Assembly: GCA_027625915.1 (NCBI GenBank)
Contig: JANTQA010000032.1
Coordinates: 12,230,001 to 12,294,000, forward strand
Source: Anaeramoeba flamelloides
Taxonomy: Eukaryota > Metamonada > Anaeramoebidae
DNA length: 64,000 nucleotides
Reading direction: 5' to 3'
This document shows, one piece after another, positions 1 to 11,900 of the stretch; the first letter of the stretch is position 1, and every line of letters starts with the position of its first letter. Made by a program: the position numbers and the translations under genes. Under the pieces are notes generated by a model. It was not told the DNA's origin and made no database searches. It worked only from the letters and a program-made list of their open reading frames with translations.

Positions 1-526
1 TTTTCCAGTGTTAATACCTTTAGCGATATTTTTACCGGTTTGATATGGCCAACGTCTTTTAATCATATTTAAACTAGCCCACCTGTCTTCCGTTTCTTTA
101 CCAACAGATGCTCCAATGAAAAGTTCAAATTGCATCTAAACATTTGTTTTTTTTTTTTTTTTTTTTTTTAAGGGGTGAAAAAAGAGAAACAAAAGGAAAG
201 AAAAAAAAAAAAAATAATAAAAATAAAAAAAAAGCAAATTTATTTTTTAGCGATTTTTTTGTTTTTTTTTTTTTTTTACTAAAAAGTAATAGAAGAAGTT
301 GAGGAATAATAAAAGTACAAACTTTTTCACCGGTTTGTTCAACTTTATCAGCGAGAGCAATGGGAATTGCTTTTGGATATCCAACTGGTGTAAAACCAGA
401 CCAACCAAGAGCTTGTCCGTCTTTAAAGAATCGAAGAGAGTCTTGTACTGAACAGACTTTCGACATGAGACTTTTTCTCAAGATTCGATCAGAGAGTTTA
501 GAATAATTTCTACTTAAGTATTGCAT
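1..526 (-). CDS. Acetyl-CoA hydrolase / acetate:succinate CoA-transferase, 5' part (cut by window edge)
   Basis: Two exons are visible: 526-323 (68 codons) and 135-1, which runs off the left edge in frame at a codon boundary. They are joined across a 187-nt intron (donor GTTTGT, acceptor TTTAG). The joined product reads through [20 protein letters not shown], then [19 protein letters not shown], and exon 2 has [18 protein letters not shown] and [19 protein letters not shown]. These are the N-terminal blocks of the AcetylCoA_hydro family (yeast Ach1, propionyl/acetyl:succinate CoA-transferase), which moves CoA between acetyl-CoA and succinate or hydrolyses acetyl-CoA. The catalytic Glu lies beyond the window. 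I chose the ATG at 526 because only about a dozen residues ([11 protein letters not shown]) precede the conserved start of the family. That short Arg/Ser leader resembles a hydrogenosomal or mitochondrial presequence (inference). An in-frame ATG at 574 would add 16 hydrophobic residues and is less likely. Confidence 0.85.
136..322 (-). other. Intron of the CoA-transferase gene
   Basis: The 187-nt intron contains opposing long T and A runs. The donor reads GTTTGT and the acceptor TTTAG, both on the minus strand. The phase is 0. Confidence 0.8.
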
Positions 527-1115
527 ATTAATCAAATAGGGAGGTATAAAAAAATGAATGTTAAAATTTTTCACAATTCCCCCTTCAAATTTGAAATTAA
601 AAATGACTCGGCATTTTATTTTACATGCTCTTTATTTACGAAGTGGTTTCTACAAAAAAAATAAAGTCAAAAATAGAAAACCAAATCAAAAAAAAAAGGT
701 AAATGACATAATTTCCTAAACACCTTACTAAAACGATTTTATTTGGAAATATTTCAGACCTTTTTCCTTTACTTTCGGGGTTACTCTTTTGGTGTGTTGT
801 TTTTTGAGGAATTACAAATCCAATATTAAAAAGAAAGAAAGTCTGTTTTTTTATTTTGTAAAAGCAGTTAAATTGTGGAAAACAAACTGAGTAATTCATA
901 CTTGATTCTTTTTTTTATCAAAGACAGAGTCACAAAATTTGATTTTATAAAGCCCAAATAATCAGTTTTTCTGTTTTTGATTGAATAATAGCTTTTTAGA
1001 AATCCACAAAATCAAAAAATGAAGGTCAGTTGAAAATATGTCAATAAGTAAGAAATTAAAAAAAAGGGGTAATTTACGAACAAATAAGATTTTACTTTTT
1101 TTTCAAAATCCAAAA
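527..1115. other. Intergenic, upstream of the CoA-transferase
   Basis: AT-rich DNA with A and T runs. It is the presumed promoter side of the minus-strand CoA-transferase gene. I see no defined promoter motif and no gene. Confidence 0.5.
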
Positions 1116-1950
1116 AGATCAAGTATTGAAATTTTGTTATTTGAAGAAGTTGGTGAATCTTCTGAGGACAGTAATCCTTTTTTACTTTGAAAAAAAAAAC
1201 TCGTTGGATTTACTGGTTTGTGAGTGGTTAAAAGCAAAAAAAAGTCTGCACTAACTTTCTTAAATCACTCATAACTTTCCAAAAATAGTTCACCCCCATA
1301 TCGTGAATTTGATGAGTACCCTTTCCAGTTCGGTAACATTGTTTATTCAAAGAAAGGATCAAAAGTGATAAATTATTACTTTTCATCCAAGTTGTTTTTA
1401 GCATTAAGAGACTAATCTCTATTATTTTTTTTTTGTTAACCAATTTCTAAATAAGGATTCCTTATCAAGGGATATGTTTAATATTGAAAATAAATGGGGT
1501 TTTTAAATCAAAGTAATTGATTAAAAAATTTTTTCAATCTCTATTAAATTAAGGTTAAAAAAAATTTAATAGAGATTGGTCCCTTAATGTTCGACTAAGC
1601 TTGAAAGCAGAATATCAGTTAATGAATCCAATAACTTTTCCATCAATAAAGTTAAGTGAGTACAACCCATCTGAACTCTGGGCACAGACTATAAATGCTA
1701 ACTTTTGGGATTGGTTAAAGTTTTTATGATCTTTTAGACACAGTTATTAAATTATTTAGTTTTGAAAAAAAATGAAGTGTTTTTAGTTTTTTTCAACTTT
1801 GGAGAAGAGATCAGAAACACATAACACCAAAATGTCAGTAGAACTTTTGTAACAAAGACTCAAAAGTCTTTGGAATGCACACCTGGAATTAATTAACTGA
1901 ATGAGAGAGAAAAAAACTGTTCATTTTTGAAACATTTTTTGTGCAAGATA
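1116..1950 (+). pseudogene. Decayed coding relic of unknown family (repeated element)
   Basis: One plus-strand frame from 1116 to 1434 reads like protein but has several stops. It includes SSIEILLFEEVGESSEDSN and PPYREFDEYPFQFGNIVYSK. A second frame at 1563-1727 reads NRDWSLNVRLSLKAEYQLMN and then LSEYNPSELWAQTINANFWD before a TGA. A further stretch at about 1795-1890 has KMSVELL and LKSLWNAHLELIN. The amino-acid make-up (W, P, G, E, D, R) is richer than chance AT-rich ORFs give. About 80 bp near 1510-1590 recur at 63515-63595, and about 80 bp near 1440-1520 recur at 59265-59345, so this is probably a multi-copy element, not a single host gene. I do not recognise the protein family. Confidence 0.35.
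1536..1585. repeat. Short inverted repeat inside the relic
   Basis: CAATCTCTATTAAATT is followed after a short spacer by AATTTAATAGAGATTG, an almost perfect hairpin. A second copy lies at 63547-63585. Confidence 0.6.
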
Positions 1951-2048
1951 AAGTATCATTGAATTGTTTTTTGTAAAATTCACATATCCAGATCACTATA
2001 TTTGAAAAAAATTGACAAATCGGAAAAATTGTCAAATAAGTATTAAAA

Positions 2049-2676
2049 CAGTGAAAAAAATACCCAACATGAAAATAATCCCATACAAGATTTTTAATAG
2101 TGAATATTAGTAAAATCTTTGTGTAATTACATTTATTTTCTATCAAATCCTTTTTTTAAGAATCCAATTTTTTGTAAGTGATAATAAAATTTGTGATTCT
2201 TTAACAAAATTTCTAGAAAAAAGTTTAGAAATTGGGGCACACAGGAGAAAAACAATTTTCTCTCTTCGAAAATAAATAAATAAAAAAGAATCAAACTTTT
2301 TAAATTATAACTGACCCACTAATTAGAATGATGATTGATGAAATCATACTTGTTCTAAACACCATTCAATCAATCAAAAAACAAGAATACCAATTATCAT
2401 TTTCCAAACTCTAGTAGTCCTCTATAAAACTCGATTGTTTTTCAAAAAAAGTTGATCTATATAGGCTATCACACAATTACTCGAGTATTCTCTAGACACA
2501 CTATACTTTGAGGAACTTTAGGTTAAGTTTATTACTAGGTTCATAAAAAAATTGGTTATATATAATAAGGATTTGATTGAAAATAAATGAAATTACACAA
2601 AAATTTTCCTAATATTCACAATTAAAAATCTTGTCTGGGATTTTTTTCATGTCAGATTATTTTTTTGCCTACTATA
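2049..2676. mobile_element. MITE of the CCGGACATG family, copy 1 (with nested LINE tail)
   Basis: The left end begins CAGTGAAAAAAATACCCAAC. The right end, read in reverse, begins near TAGGCAAAAAAATAATCTGAC. The terminal inverted repeats extend about 65 bp, through the shared AAGATTTTTAAT block. The inner sequence (ACCCACTAATTAGAATGATG, CATTCAATCAATCAAAAAAC) matches the copies at 7435, 15583 and 16421. It is longer than those (about 480 bp for two of them) because it carries a LINE fragment. It has no coding capacity. The ends suggest a Tc1/mariner-type non-autonomous element with a TA target, but the flanks are not decisive. Confidence 0.75.
2165..2285 (+). mobile_element. 3' fragment of LINE nested in MITE, with target-site duplication
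   Basis: About 110 nt match the 3' end of the LINE at 30611-31960: the last codons of its ORF (..ICDSLTKFL.KSLEI.AHRR..IFSL.K) followed by an AAATAAATAAATAAAA tail. A 7-bp duplication, AAGAATC, lies at 2158-2164 and 2286-2292. The intact MITE at 16421 has this sequence once at the matching place. This is target-primed insertion of a severely 5'-truncated LINE. Confidence 0.8.
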
Positions 2677-3466
2677 ATTGTAAAATCGTTAGTTAAAAGA
2701 AAAACCTTCCAATTATTTTTTTACTTATTGTTCACTGATCATATCAGATATCTTAAAGTGATAAAGTTCAAACTTGATTAATGGCTATTTTGAATATATT
2801 AAAGTCAATTTCACGTGAATACGAAAAAACCTATATCATCAAAAAAATCCAAAAAAATTCACTTTTGCCAATGTTTACAATTAAATATCAAATTGTTTAA
2901 ATTGAAAATCTTAAATTTTGGTTTAGCTGGATGTATTTTTTTTGACTCCTATTTCGATTTCAATAACCAACATAACTTTTCTACTTTATTTTGTTTTAAA
3001 ATGAACAAAAAAAAAAAAAAAAATACCTTAAAAACATTTGAAAATGAGAACATTTCTACAGTTTTACAATTAAAACTGATTTTAAAAATTTTTTTCTAAA
3101 CTCCATTTCACTCAAAGGGGCCCAGCCAAAAATGAAAAAGTCACTTTATTTTTAAGAATCAACAAAACTTAGATTGTTTAGAAATATGAGAAATAATAAA
3201 CTTAATATAAGAGTCGATAATTATAAAAGAAAACCCTGAACAAACCATAAATTTCAAAAAAAAAAAAAAATGTTAAACAATTTTTTGGGCTCCATTCATT
3301 GGAAGGTCATGTGCAAAAATTCTCAATTTGTTTAGGAAATTAAAATTGTTGATAATAAGATTTTTTACTTGTAAATTAATGAATTTTAAAAGAGTACACA
3401 AAGCCTAACTTTTCTTAATGTTTATTTGGTTTTCCAAATTTTTTTTTTCAAGTTAATTTTTAAAAA

Positions 3467-3498
<32 letters not shown>

Positions 3499-4623
3499 AA
3501 AAAAGCAAAAAGCAAAAAACAAAAAAAAAAAATTTTTACAAAATCAGAAAAAATGATTTTGATCTAAAAATTGAAATTTTTAGTTTGATAAAAGTAATAA
3601 ATTAAACTCATAGAATGTCTTCCATTTCGTCAATAAAATTGGGTCCCTTTGACTGAAAAAGAGTTTATTTTACAATTGTTTTATAGGGTTATCCAATCTA
3701 TTTATTAATTGAGATAAAATTCTAAAAATTTCAATAAATTGGCAATTATAACTCTGAAACAACATATTTATTCCAGAAATGTTGTGTTATTTACCTTTCA
3801 CTTCCCAAAAAGAATTTTCTTTCAGAGGAAACGGGATTAAAAAAAAAATTACAATTAATAAATTAATAATTTAAGACAGTTGGAAATATAACAATTTATT
3901 TATATTACAATGTTTTCTCATCAATTTTTGATATATTTACTCCAAATATCATATTAAAATGCTTAAAAATTATCAAATTAATATTATTTGTTTATTTATT
4001 TGATAATAAAAGTATTTTTATTAAAGCGAAAAAAAATCTTTTTTTTTTTCTAAAACATTTTTCTTATAAATAATTTAGGTTTGATAGTGTTAGTATGTTT
4101 CCTATAATTTTAGATAATGAAAAGAAAAAATAAAATTAATTTTGTTTTATATACTGAAATATTATTTCAAGGGACCTATTACTAGTTCTGAAATGAGAAA
4201 TCAGTATAAAAAATTTAAAATTCAAAAAAAAAATAATAGGAAATTATAAATAACACTTAAATAGCACTTTTATTGACGATTTTTAATTTGTATTTTTTTC
4301 TAAATTATTCATAAAAGTGTTTATTTTCAATAAAAATTTTGAAAAATAAATTGTAATACAAACATTTTGAAGGGATATTTAATATTTATTTTTATATAAA
4401 TTAATTCCTAGTAACTAATTTTTAATAAAAAAACAATAACAAAAAAAAAGTATGATAAATGTATGGAACAATATTATTGCCAAAAATCTCATAATTATTA
4501 TTCAAAGGAGATTACATAAAAAAAAAAAATTGTAAAACAATTCCATTGGACGCATCGAAATAAAATAAATATAACCTTTCTTAATGGAAAAGTATTCAAT
4601 TTTAAATGTTAAAAAAAAAATAG

Positions 4624-4654
<31 letters not shown>

Positions 4655-5070
4655 GTAATTATTACTCAAAGATAATAAAATAATATATTTAATGAATGAA
4701 AAAAAATATTTATTATTTTTTTACTAGATAAAGTTTGAGAAAAAAATCCATGTGTACAATAAATTTGTCAATCTAAACTAAATTGTCTAAATATAAAGAA
4801 TTATCGTCAACATACCCCTTATTAAATAATCTTGTTTTTTTAATATCTAGATTTTAAAAAGTCTAAAATTAATAATGGTTAAAAATGAAAAAAATCAAAT
4901 TTTAATCTGAATCGGCTAATGATCAAATAATTTTAACGTTTAAAATTATTTGTTGAAAAACTTTCAAAATTTTATTATCAAAAAAAAAAATTATTTGGTT
5001 TCTTAAAATCCTAATTTAAACTTTATTATTGATTGGTATTGAATAAATTAAATATTTCATATAGATGTTG
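2677..5070. other. Intergenic, no gene seen
   Basis: Very AT-rich DNA with A runs at 3463-3530 and a TA microsatellite at about 4625-4650. ORFs here are low complexity (Lys, Phe, Asn). I see nothing I can assign. Confidence 0.5.
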
Positions 5071-5276
5071 TAGAGTCAGTTCTACTTTTAAAACACAAAC
5101 TTTATATAAAATTTAAATATCAAATAAAAAAATCTCAATTTAAAGTACAAAATTCAGATTTTAGTAAAAAAAAATATGTAAAATAATATTCTGGGAAAAT
5201 GTGTTATTATGAATGTCTTTTTTTACCTTGAATTCTGCTGAGTGTTTGTGTCTTCAAAGTGGAACTGGTTCTATTA
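5071..5276. mobile_element. AAGGCACAA foldback MITE, decayed copy
   Basis: The left arm reads GAGTCAGTTCTACTTTTAAA and the right arm ends AAGTGGAACTGGTTCTATTA. The inner ATCTCAATTTAAAG and CAGATTTTAGTAAA match the better copies at 59.9-62.8 kb. The arms have diverged, so this is an older insertion. Confidence 0.6.
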
Positions 5277-6144
5277 CAATATCTTTTGGAATGAATAAAT
5301 AGTGTTCAAAAAAATAGTCACGTATTATTGGCTCTGAAATTAACTTATATTTTTCCTGGTAAAGAGAAATTATATATTTTAATCGTTAAAGCTCAAAAGT
5401 TATTGAATTTTAGATTCTCAATCTAAAAAATTAAATAATTTTGTTTTTTAAAAAATTTCAATTGAAAAATAATAAAAATCACAAAAAACTTGAAACTTTT
5501 TTTTATCAATTTTGGCCATTGTACGCTTCTGTACAGTTTTTAATAACAACATTTTCTTTTTAAGATAATTTTTTTTTTAATTCTAGATCTTTGAATCATT
5601 TCATAACAATTTGAAGAAAAAAAAATTTCAAAGACAATTAGATTATTTAGGGTGCACTGATATATGTTTTTTAATGTTACTTTTGATAACTGAAAATTAA
5701 TGTAACTTTTTGAGAGAAAATCTTCCATAATTCCAAAAATAAACGACACAAATTATTAAATAAACCAATTGTTTCTTTTGTCTTGAACAAAAAAAAAAAA
5801 AAAAAAAAATAGTATTCTTTGACTAATAATTGGGAAAAAGAAGTCACTTCACTTTCCTTATTTTTCTTTTTCAAATCGAGTTTTCAATGAAATAGGATGC
5901 AATTCGTGGTCTGTTTTAGAAATGAAATGGAAAATGGACAATTTTTCCAATTCATAATCCAAATAGAGTAAAAAAAAAAAAAATAAAATAAAGTCAAAAT
6001 AAAAAAACTTATAAATAAAGGAGAAGGGGGTAAACTTTATTAATTATTCTATGAGTACAATGTAATTATTAAAATTTTAGATAATCGTTCTTTGTATTTT
6101 CTTTTTAAAATTCTAGAAAGCAGATTAAATTAAAAAAAATCTAT
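5277..6144. other. Intergenic, 3' side of eS8
   Basis: AT-rich DNA with no convincing ORF. AATAAA-like signals for the minus-strand eS8 gene are too common here to single one out. Confidence 0.5.
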
Positions 6145-7270
6145 TTATTTTTTTTTACGTGTTTTTAACTTGTGAACATAAAAATCAAGTTCAGATCCTT
6201 CAAGAATATAACCGTCACATCGGCCGCATTGTCCTGGTCTTGAACTGATTGCTGCAAATAATTTTCCTTTTTTAAATTGATCAATAAGTTGTTTGCTGAT
6301 GATGTGTCCTTCCCTTCTTTTAACTTTCTTTTGGATGTATTTTTTCATTTTCTTTTTTCTTTCGTTTTTGTTTTTCCATTTTTGTCTCTATTAGTAGCAA
6401 GTAATTGAGGAACGAAATGAAAGTTTTTGGGGTTGTGAATTAGGAATGGAAGATTTAGATTTAAAAAATAAACAAATAAAGTATTAAAAAAAGGGTTTTG
6501 GATCATAAAAACCAATTCAAAAAAAAAAAACGATTGGGTAAAAAGAAAAGAAATTAATTATTTACGAGTTGTTTTGGATTAGGTTCTTCTTTTTTTTCTT
6601 CGGTTTCTTTTTCTTTTTTTTCAGTTTCTTTTTCAGTTTTTTTCTTTTTTAAATCGCCAATATTTTCGCCATAAAATTGTTTATACCATTGTTTGAATGG
6701 TGTGGCATCAATTACAACAATAGCTCCTTTAACAAGGGTTTTGGTTCTAACTAATTCATTGTTTGATGCATTATATACTACATCTAAGATTCTGGTTTTT
6801 CTTGAGATAGCTTTTTTAATTGTTAATTTTGTTTGTTTTAAGAGATTTTGTTTTTTTTTATAAAAAACAGAAAATTCATAAGCAGGATGAACAATAAATA
6901 AACAAGAAAGCTTCTTTTGAGCTTAAATTTTTGTTGAAAAAGAAGAAGGAAAGGTTTTCAAACTATTTCTATCAAAAAGAAAAAAAGAAAAGAAAAGAAA
7001 AAAAAAGCAAAGAGAAAATAAAAAAAAAAAAAAAAAAATTTAGAGTTATTGAAACAAACCTTCTGATCCCCAAGACCAATTACCAGAATCAAGACGAAGG
7101 GCTCTATATTTGGTGTTTCCACCATGGGTTCTTACTGGTCTAATTAATTTTGGACCGAGTTTAGTATTTGCAGGTGGTCTTCCAATTCTTGCTTGTCTTT
7201 TTGATCTCCATTTCTTTCTTTTACCACCAGTTAATTTTCTTTTTTTGTCTTTTGCTCTTGAAATACCCAT
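6145..7270 (-). CDS. RPS8: 40S ribosomal protein eS8
   Basis: Three exons: 7270-7060, 6810-6566 and 6387-6145. Phases agree: G+CT makes an Ala at the first junction and the second junction is phase 0. The product begins [20 protein letters not shown] and continues through [49 protein letters not shown] and [10 protein letters not shown]. It ends with [40 protein letters not shown] and a basic tail. This matches eS8 of the small ribosomal subunit end to end. The middle insert in exon 2 is a Lys/Glu repeat ([17 protein letters not shown]) that replaces the usual eukaryotic hinge. Introns are 249 nt (donor GTTTGT, acceptor AAAAAAG) and 178 nt (donor GTAAAT, acceptor ACTAATAG). Start and stop are unambiguous. 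A total of 232 residues is slightly longer than the usual 200-210. Confidence 0.95.
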
Positions 7271-7434
7271 TTGTTGTAGAAATTAAATTTTTGATATTCA
7301 GATAAATAAAAAAAAATGATTTCTATGAATCCTTCAAAAAGTTGTCGAATATATAAGTGTTTAATTAAAAAGGTAATTTTTTTCTGATTTTACTTTTGAA
7401 AGGATCATAAATTAAACTGAATTTTCCATTCAAG
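7271..7434. promoter_or_regulatory. RPS8: Upstream region of eS8
   Basis: About 160 bp lie between the eS8 start and a MITE copy. It presumably holds the eS8 promoter. I recognise no TATA or ribosomal-protein box with confidence. Confidence 0.3.
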
Positions 7435-7914
7435 TCGTGAAAAAAATACCGAAAAAGATTTTTAATTGGTACAATCAGGGAAATTGTTGTCTAAGAACTT
7501 ATATTTTCAATCAAAATCCTAATTTTAAGAAGCAAACTTTCCAAATTATAACTACCCCACTTATTAGAATGATGACTAATGAATTTATACTTGTTCAAAA
7601 CATGAACCAATCAATCAAAAATGAGGAATAAAAATTATCTTTTTCCATATATCTAGCAAAGCTCGATTAAACCTGATTGTTTTTTTCAAAAAAAGGAGAT
7701 CTACTTTATTTTATCAAACAATTAAGAGAGTAAACGAGATAAACACCACTTTAATGAACTTTAGGTCGGTTTATTACTAGTTTCATAAAATATTTGGTTA
7801 TTTATCAAAAGGATTTGATTTTGAAGAAAAGAAATTACATCAATTTACCAAATATTAACAATTAACAATCTTGTTTGGGATTATTTTCATGTCAGGTATT
7901 TTTTTCCCTACTAT
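7435..7914. mobile_element. MITE of the CCGGACATG family, copy 2
   Basis: The left end is GTGAAAAAAATACCGAAAAA and the right end GTCAGGTATTTTTTTCCCTA. The inner blocks (CCCACTTATTAGAATGATGA, AACCAATCAATCAAAAATGA, GGTCGGTTTATTACTAGTTT) match the other copies. It is about 480 bp with no coding content. It sits immediately 5' of the eS8 gene and directly abuts LINE remnants on its right. Confidence 0.75.
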
Positions 7915-8940
7915 ACAAAAAATATCTAAAATAAGAAGAGGTTTCGAATTGAATCCTAACAATGATAAAATTTAAAAAAATTTAATTCGAAGGAAATTTT
8001 ATATCTTGGTATTTGGCTTGATAAAAAAACTCATTTAAAATTTAACCTAAATAAAGTTATGACCAATTTACAAAAAAATTATTCAATATCTTTCAACAAA
8101 AATATTTTTCTAATGGATTAAAAATTCAGTTTTTAAAAGCTTTATAGCATAACGAATTGTTATACAGGTTAGAAATATTTGATTTTATTAAAAACCAATT
8201 CTAAAGATATTGATACTAAAATTAATAAAAAAAGTAACAAAATTTTTTATTAATAAACCGACACTCCACAAGACTTATTTATAAAACAGAAGTCAAAATC
8301 GACCCTTTCATTATGCCGATATATATAAGGAAGATTTGAGTTAATTCAAAAATTAAAAATCCTTAATTTTATTGAATTAATTAATTGCCTTCTTTAAGAA
8401 AAAAGAATCAGAAAATATTAATTGGTAATCCAAAAATCTAAAACAATTAAAATATGAACAAGAAAATACCAGAATTAAAAATTAGGAAATAACACAAGTT
8501 GGAAATATCGTTAGTTTTTGTAGAATTTAAAAGAATTGGGTTAAATCTATGATTTTACTTCTATTCTTTTAAATTCTGCAAAACATAACACCAAAAGATA
8601 TTTAAAAGGAAGAGTTCACCTTCGATTTTAAAATTCGGAAATTTTACAAATTACTTGTACAGTTTTTTTTATGCTATGAATAAAAATAAATCTAAATATT
8701 GTGAATTATCTAAAAAAATAAACAATTTAGAAACCATTGAAGATTTAGTCCATTTTTACAATTTATCTAGCCTATGAAAATAATCACAAAAATTGGGTAT
8801 ATGAATTAAAAAAAAAAGATATATCTAAAATATTAAAAAATAATAATTTTACTAATATTATTATAAATTAAGATTTATCATACTAATTAGCCTTAAAGGG
8901 TAAAAAAACTTATTTTTGAGCCTTTAATAAAATTTTAGGA
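7915..8940 (+). mobile_element. Decayed LINE remnant (C-terminal half of the ORF)
   Basis: In shifting plus-strand frames the segment shows parts of the same protein as the LINE at 30611-31960. Near 8000 there is an equivalent of the YLGIWL.KK block. At 8240-8330 there is an equivalent of PRLIYKTEAKID. Near 8730 there is an equivalent of IEDFDHFLWD. The frame is broken many times, so it is old. A 70-bp foldback (AGAATTTAAAAGAATTGGGT...TTCTTTTAAATTCTGC) lies inside it at about 8515-8585. Confidence 0.6.
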
Positions 8941-11900
8941 ATCCATGAAGTATATATATATATGTGTGTGTGTGTGTGGGGGGGGGCTAGGTTTTCCAGA
9001 TTTCAAAAGTATAGAGAAAAATTACAAATTTAACTCAATTCATTTAAACTATAGAAAAAATAATGAAAGGGCGATAGGTTTTTATAATTTGAGAAATAAA
9101 ACGAAAATTAAATAGCTTTTCTGTTTATTTCCCAAATTAAAAAGAAAAAAAAAACAATGGTGTTCAAGAAGAATTAATAACCCCTTTCAAAAATAAAAAA
9201 AAAAATAAAAAAAAGACAATTTTTTTTCAATTTTGCCTCTTATTTGAATTCAATTCAGAAAAATCAAATTCTTATTAGTAGAGATTTAAGGGTTATTTCA
9301 AAAGTGTGTATCATTTTATTTCACTTATCTGAATTATATCAAAATTAGATATTTGAATACAAAATTGATTAACTCTACAAATGAAATCTCAAGATCTAAT
9401 TTCATTGAGAAAGTGTATAAATAACGTTTTTTTCAAAAGATCACGTTCTGGTATTTAGATAATGATTAAACATTAATCCGTTTCCTTTTGGGGATTTTAA
9501 AAGAATTTTCCAGGGGTAATAAAATAATTTGTTATTAGATTTTTCTACTTTATACTTTTTTAAATCCAATAATGCAAAAAATTCCAAAAGGAGTATTGTT
9601 AATAAACTCAAATAATGAATTTTTTTGATTTTTTACTCAATTTTCTGAAAACTAAAAGATTAAAATCTCTTAGATTTTGATATTGTGAAGTGTTTACAGA
9701 TGGAAAGATCTGAAAATTTAAATCATTTTCACCTTTTGTATTAAGTCAAATAATTGTTTAATGGACTTCAAAAACTATTACAATTATGTTTCGCATTTTA
9801 TTGCTTCTTTTGCTTTAATGTTATTTGTTTTCAAAATGTGATAAATGTTTCACTTCCTTTTCAAGATTCAACTTTAGTTGCAAAATTTTCATTTTCTATA
9901 TACAATTTTCCTTTACAAATAAAAAGTGTGATCAAAACCTCAAATTGCAACTTACTTGTTTGAAAATTTTATTTGTAACAATCCAAATACCAGTAGGGTA
10001 CTTTTTTTACACTTTTTTGTGATCTTTAAGATTTTTTTACCTTTAGTAATCTTGGTTGAGAGCCTTTCAAACTTGAGATTTTCCAAACACAGATACTGTT
10101 ATTTGAAGAACAAATGCGAAAAAAATTAGACTTTTTTCCCTAATTTTTCAAAACTAATCGTTTTTATCAAACAAGTAGGATGAAATATGTGGTTTTGATC
10201 ACACATTTTTTATTTGAAAAAGGAAAAAAAATAATGAAGTGAAATTTTTTTCCCTTTACAAAACACTTATTCAATCAAAAACACAAACAAAAACAACAAT
10301 AAGGTTTTTTGAATCTACACTCTAATCAAATAATCATTCTTATTCAATTCAAGTAACTACAATCATCATATTTAAATTTTTTTGTTGATCATGTCTCAGA
10401 ATTATCTTGGGAAAGTATTTTTTTTTGATCTTTGTTTTTTTGAAAAAAGAGTCAATATTTAAAAATTTGAATGGTTCGAAAGGAGTTTTGAAAAACTTTA
10501 ATACTGCTATTTGGGGAATCAGTCAAATCTAATATCACTTGTTTTTCATTTTTTGTATAATTCGAGCTTCTCCCTTTCCTTTCGGGTTATTAGCATACAT
10601 AGTATGAAGTATAAAAGTCTTTGTATTAAAAAGCACCAAATAAAATGTTTAGTAATAGTTCAAATTCCAATCACTTTTTTGAATAACTTAGTAAAGAAAA
10701 ATTCGAAGAAATAAAAAATCGAAAAGAAGTGAAAATTAATTCCCATTTATTATGTCAAATTTGATAATAAATTTATCTTTTTCAAACTCGATGACAACTT
10801 TCTCCTTTTTTATTCAAAGATTTTTGTTCTTTTAGGTCGGATTTTCAAGAAAACATCTATTCAAATAAAATTCTTTTTGGGATGACCATTTTGTTCTTTT
10901 TCAGTTTAGTTTCCTCTCCATTGAAATCAGATTACTGTGTTTAGTCCTAAGTCTAAAAAAAAAAACATGAAACACCACTCCCTAATGAATCAATTAGGTA
11001 ATATAAGAACTTATTTGAAAATAATTAACTCCTTTTGTTAGCAAAAGTTGAAGAAATTATATTACCATTCAAATAGTTATTTGAAACGAAAATAGAAAAA
11101 AAGATCAAATTTTTGATATACGTGGGTTTGTGTTCTCTTGTTTTTACAATTTAAAATGCTTTTCAATTCTTCGTTTTTATTTTTTGTTCAAATCAAATTA
11201 GAGTTTTATTGTTATGAAAGAAAATTGTTACAAAAATCGAAAAAATCCATTTTTTTTACCAATATGAGATCTCTTGAAAATAAAAAAACCATTTCTTTTG
11301 CAAATAACTCTTCATTTAATTTGAATTTTTGTGAAAATGTCCATTAAAATTTTTTTGGCATTTTCCGGTTTTGAAATATTTTTAAGAAACTGTTTTGATT
11401 TCTTATATTACCCTTTTCAATAAGTTTCAAGGATGTTTTGAAAACATTTGGAGATTGCTGCACTTTACTTTCAAAAAAGGAACGATCAAAAAAAAATATT
11501 GAAAACTTTGTTAGATTATGAAAGGGTTGAATTCAATAGCAAAAAACAAATTCGATCTTTATCCAAATAACAGAATTGAGAAAAACATTTTTTCTTATTA
11601 ATTTTCTGAAGTTCTGATTTTTGAATCAAACTGAATTTTCAGACTTTGTAAAAAAAGTTAGTGATTTGAGTTTTTGATGTCTACCACCCAGAGGTACATC
11701 ACCCAAACCATTTTAGACAAATACAGAATTTTGTTTAATGTTTTACTTGATCAAATATGCACAAATGTAAGTTACTTTATATGCTTTTAAAAAAACAGTT
11801 TTTCATTTTGGTTTGTTTTTTTTTCTTTTTGTTGAAAACCAAACCTTCCAAATGATAAAATTACAATTCAATCAATAAGAAATTCATTTTTGAATTGTAT

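Noticed and set aside
125-574. 149-residue minus-strand ORF taken as one protein
   Set aside because: Only its first part (526-323) is coding. The rest is translated intron with T and A runs, and the conserved reading resumes in a second exon at 135.
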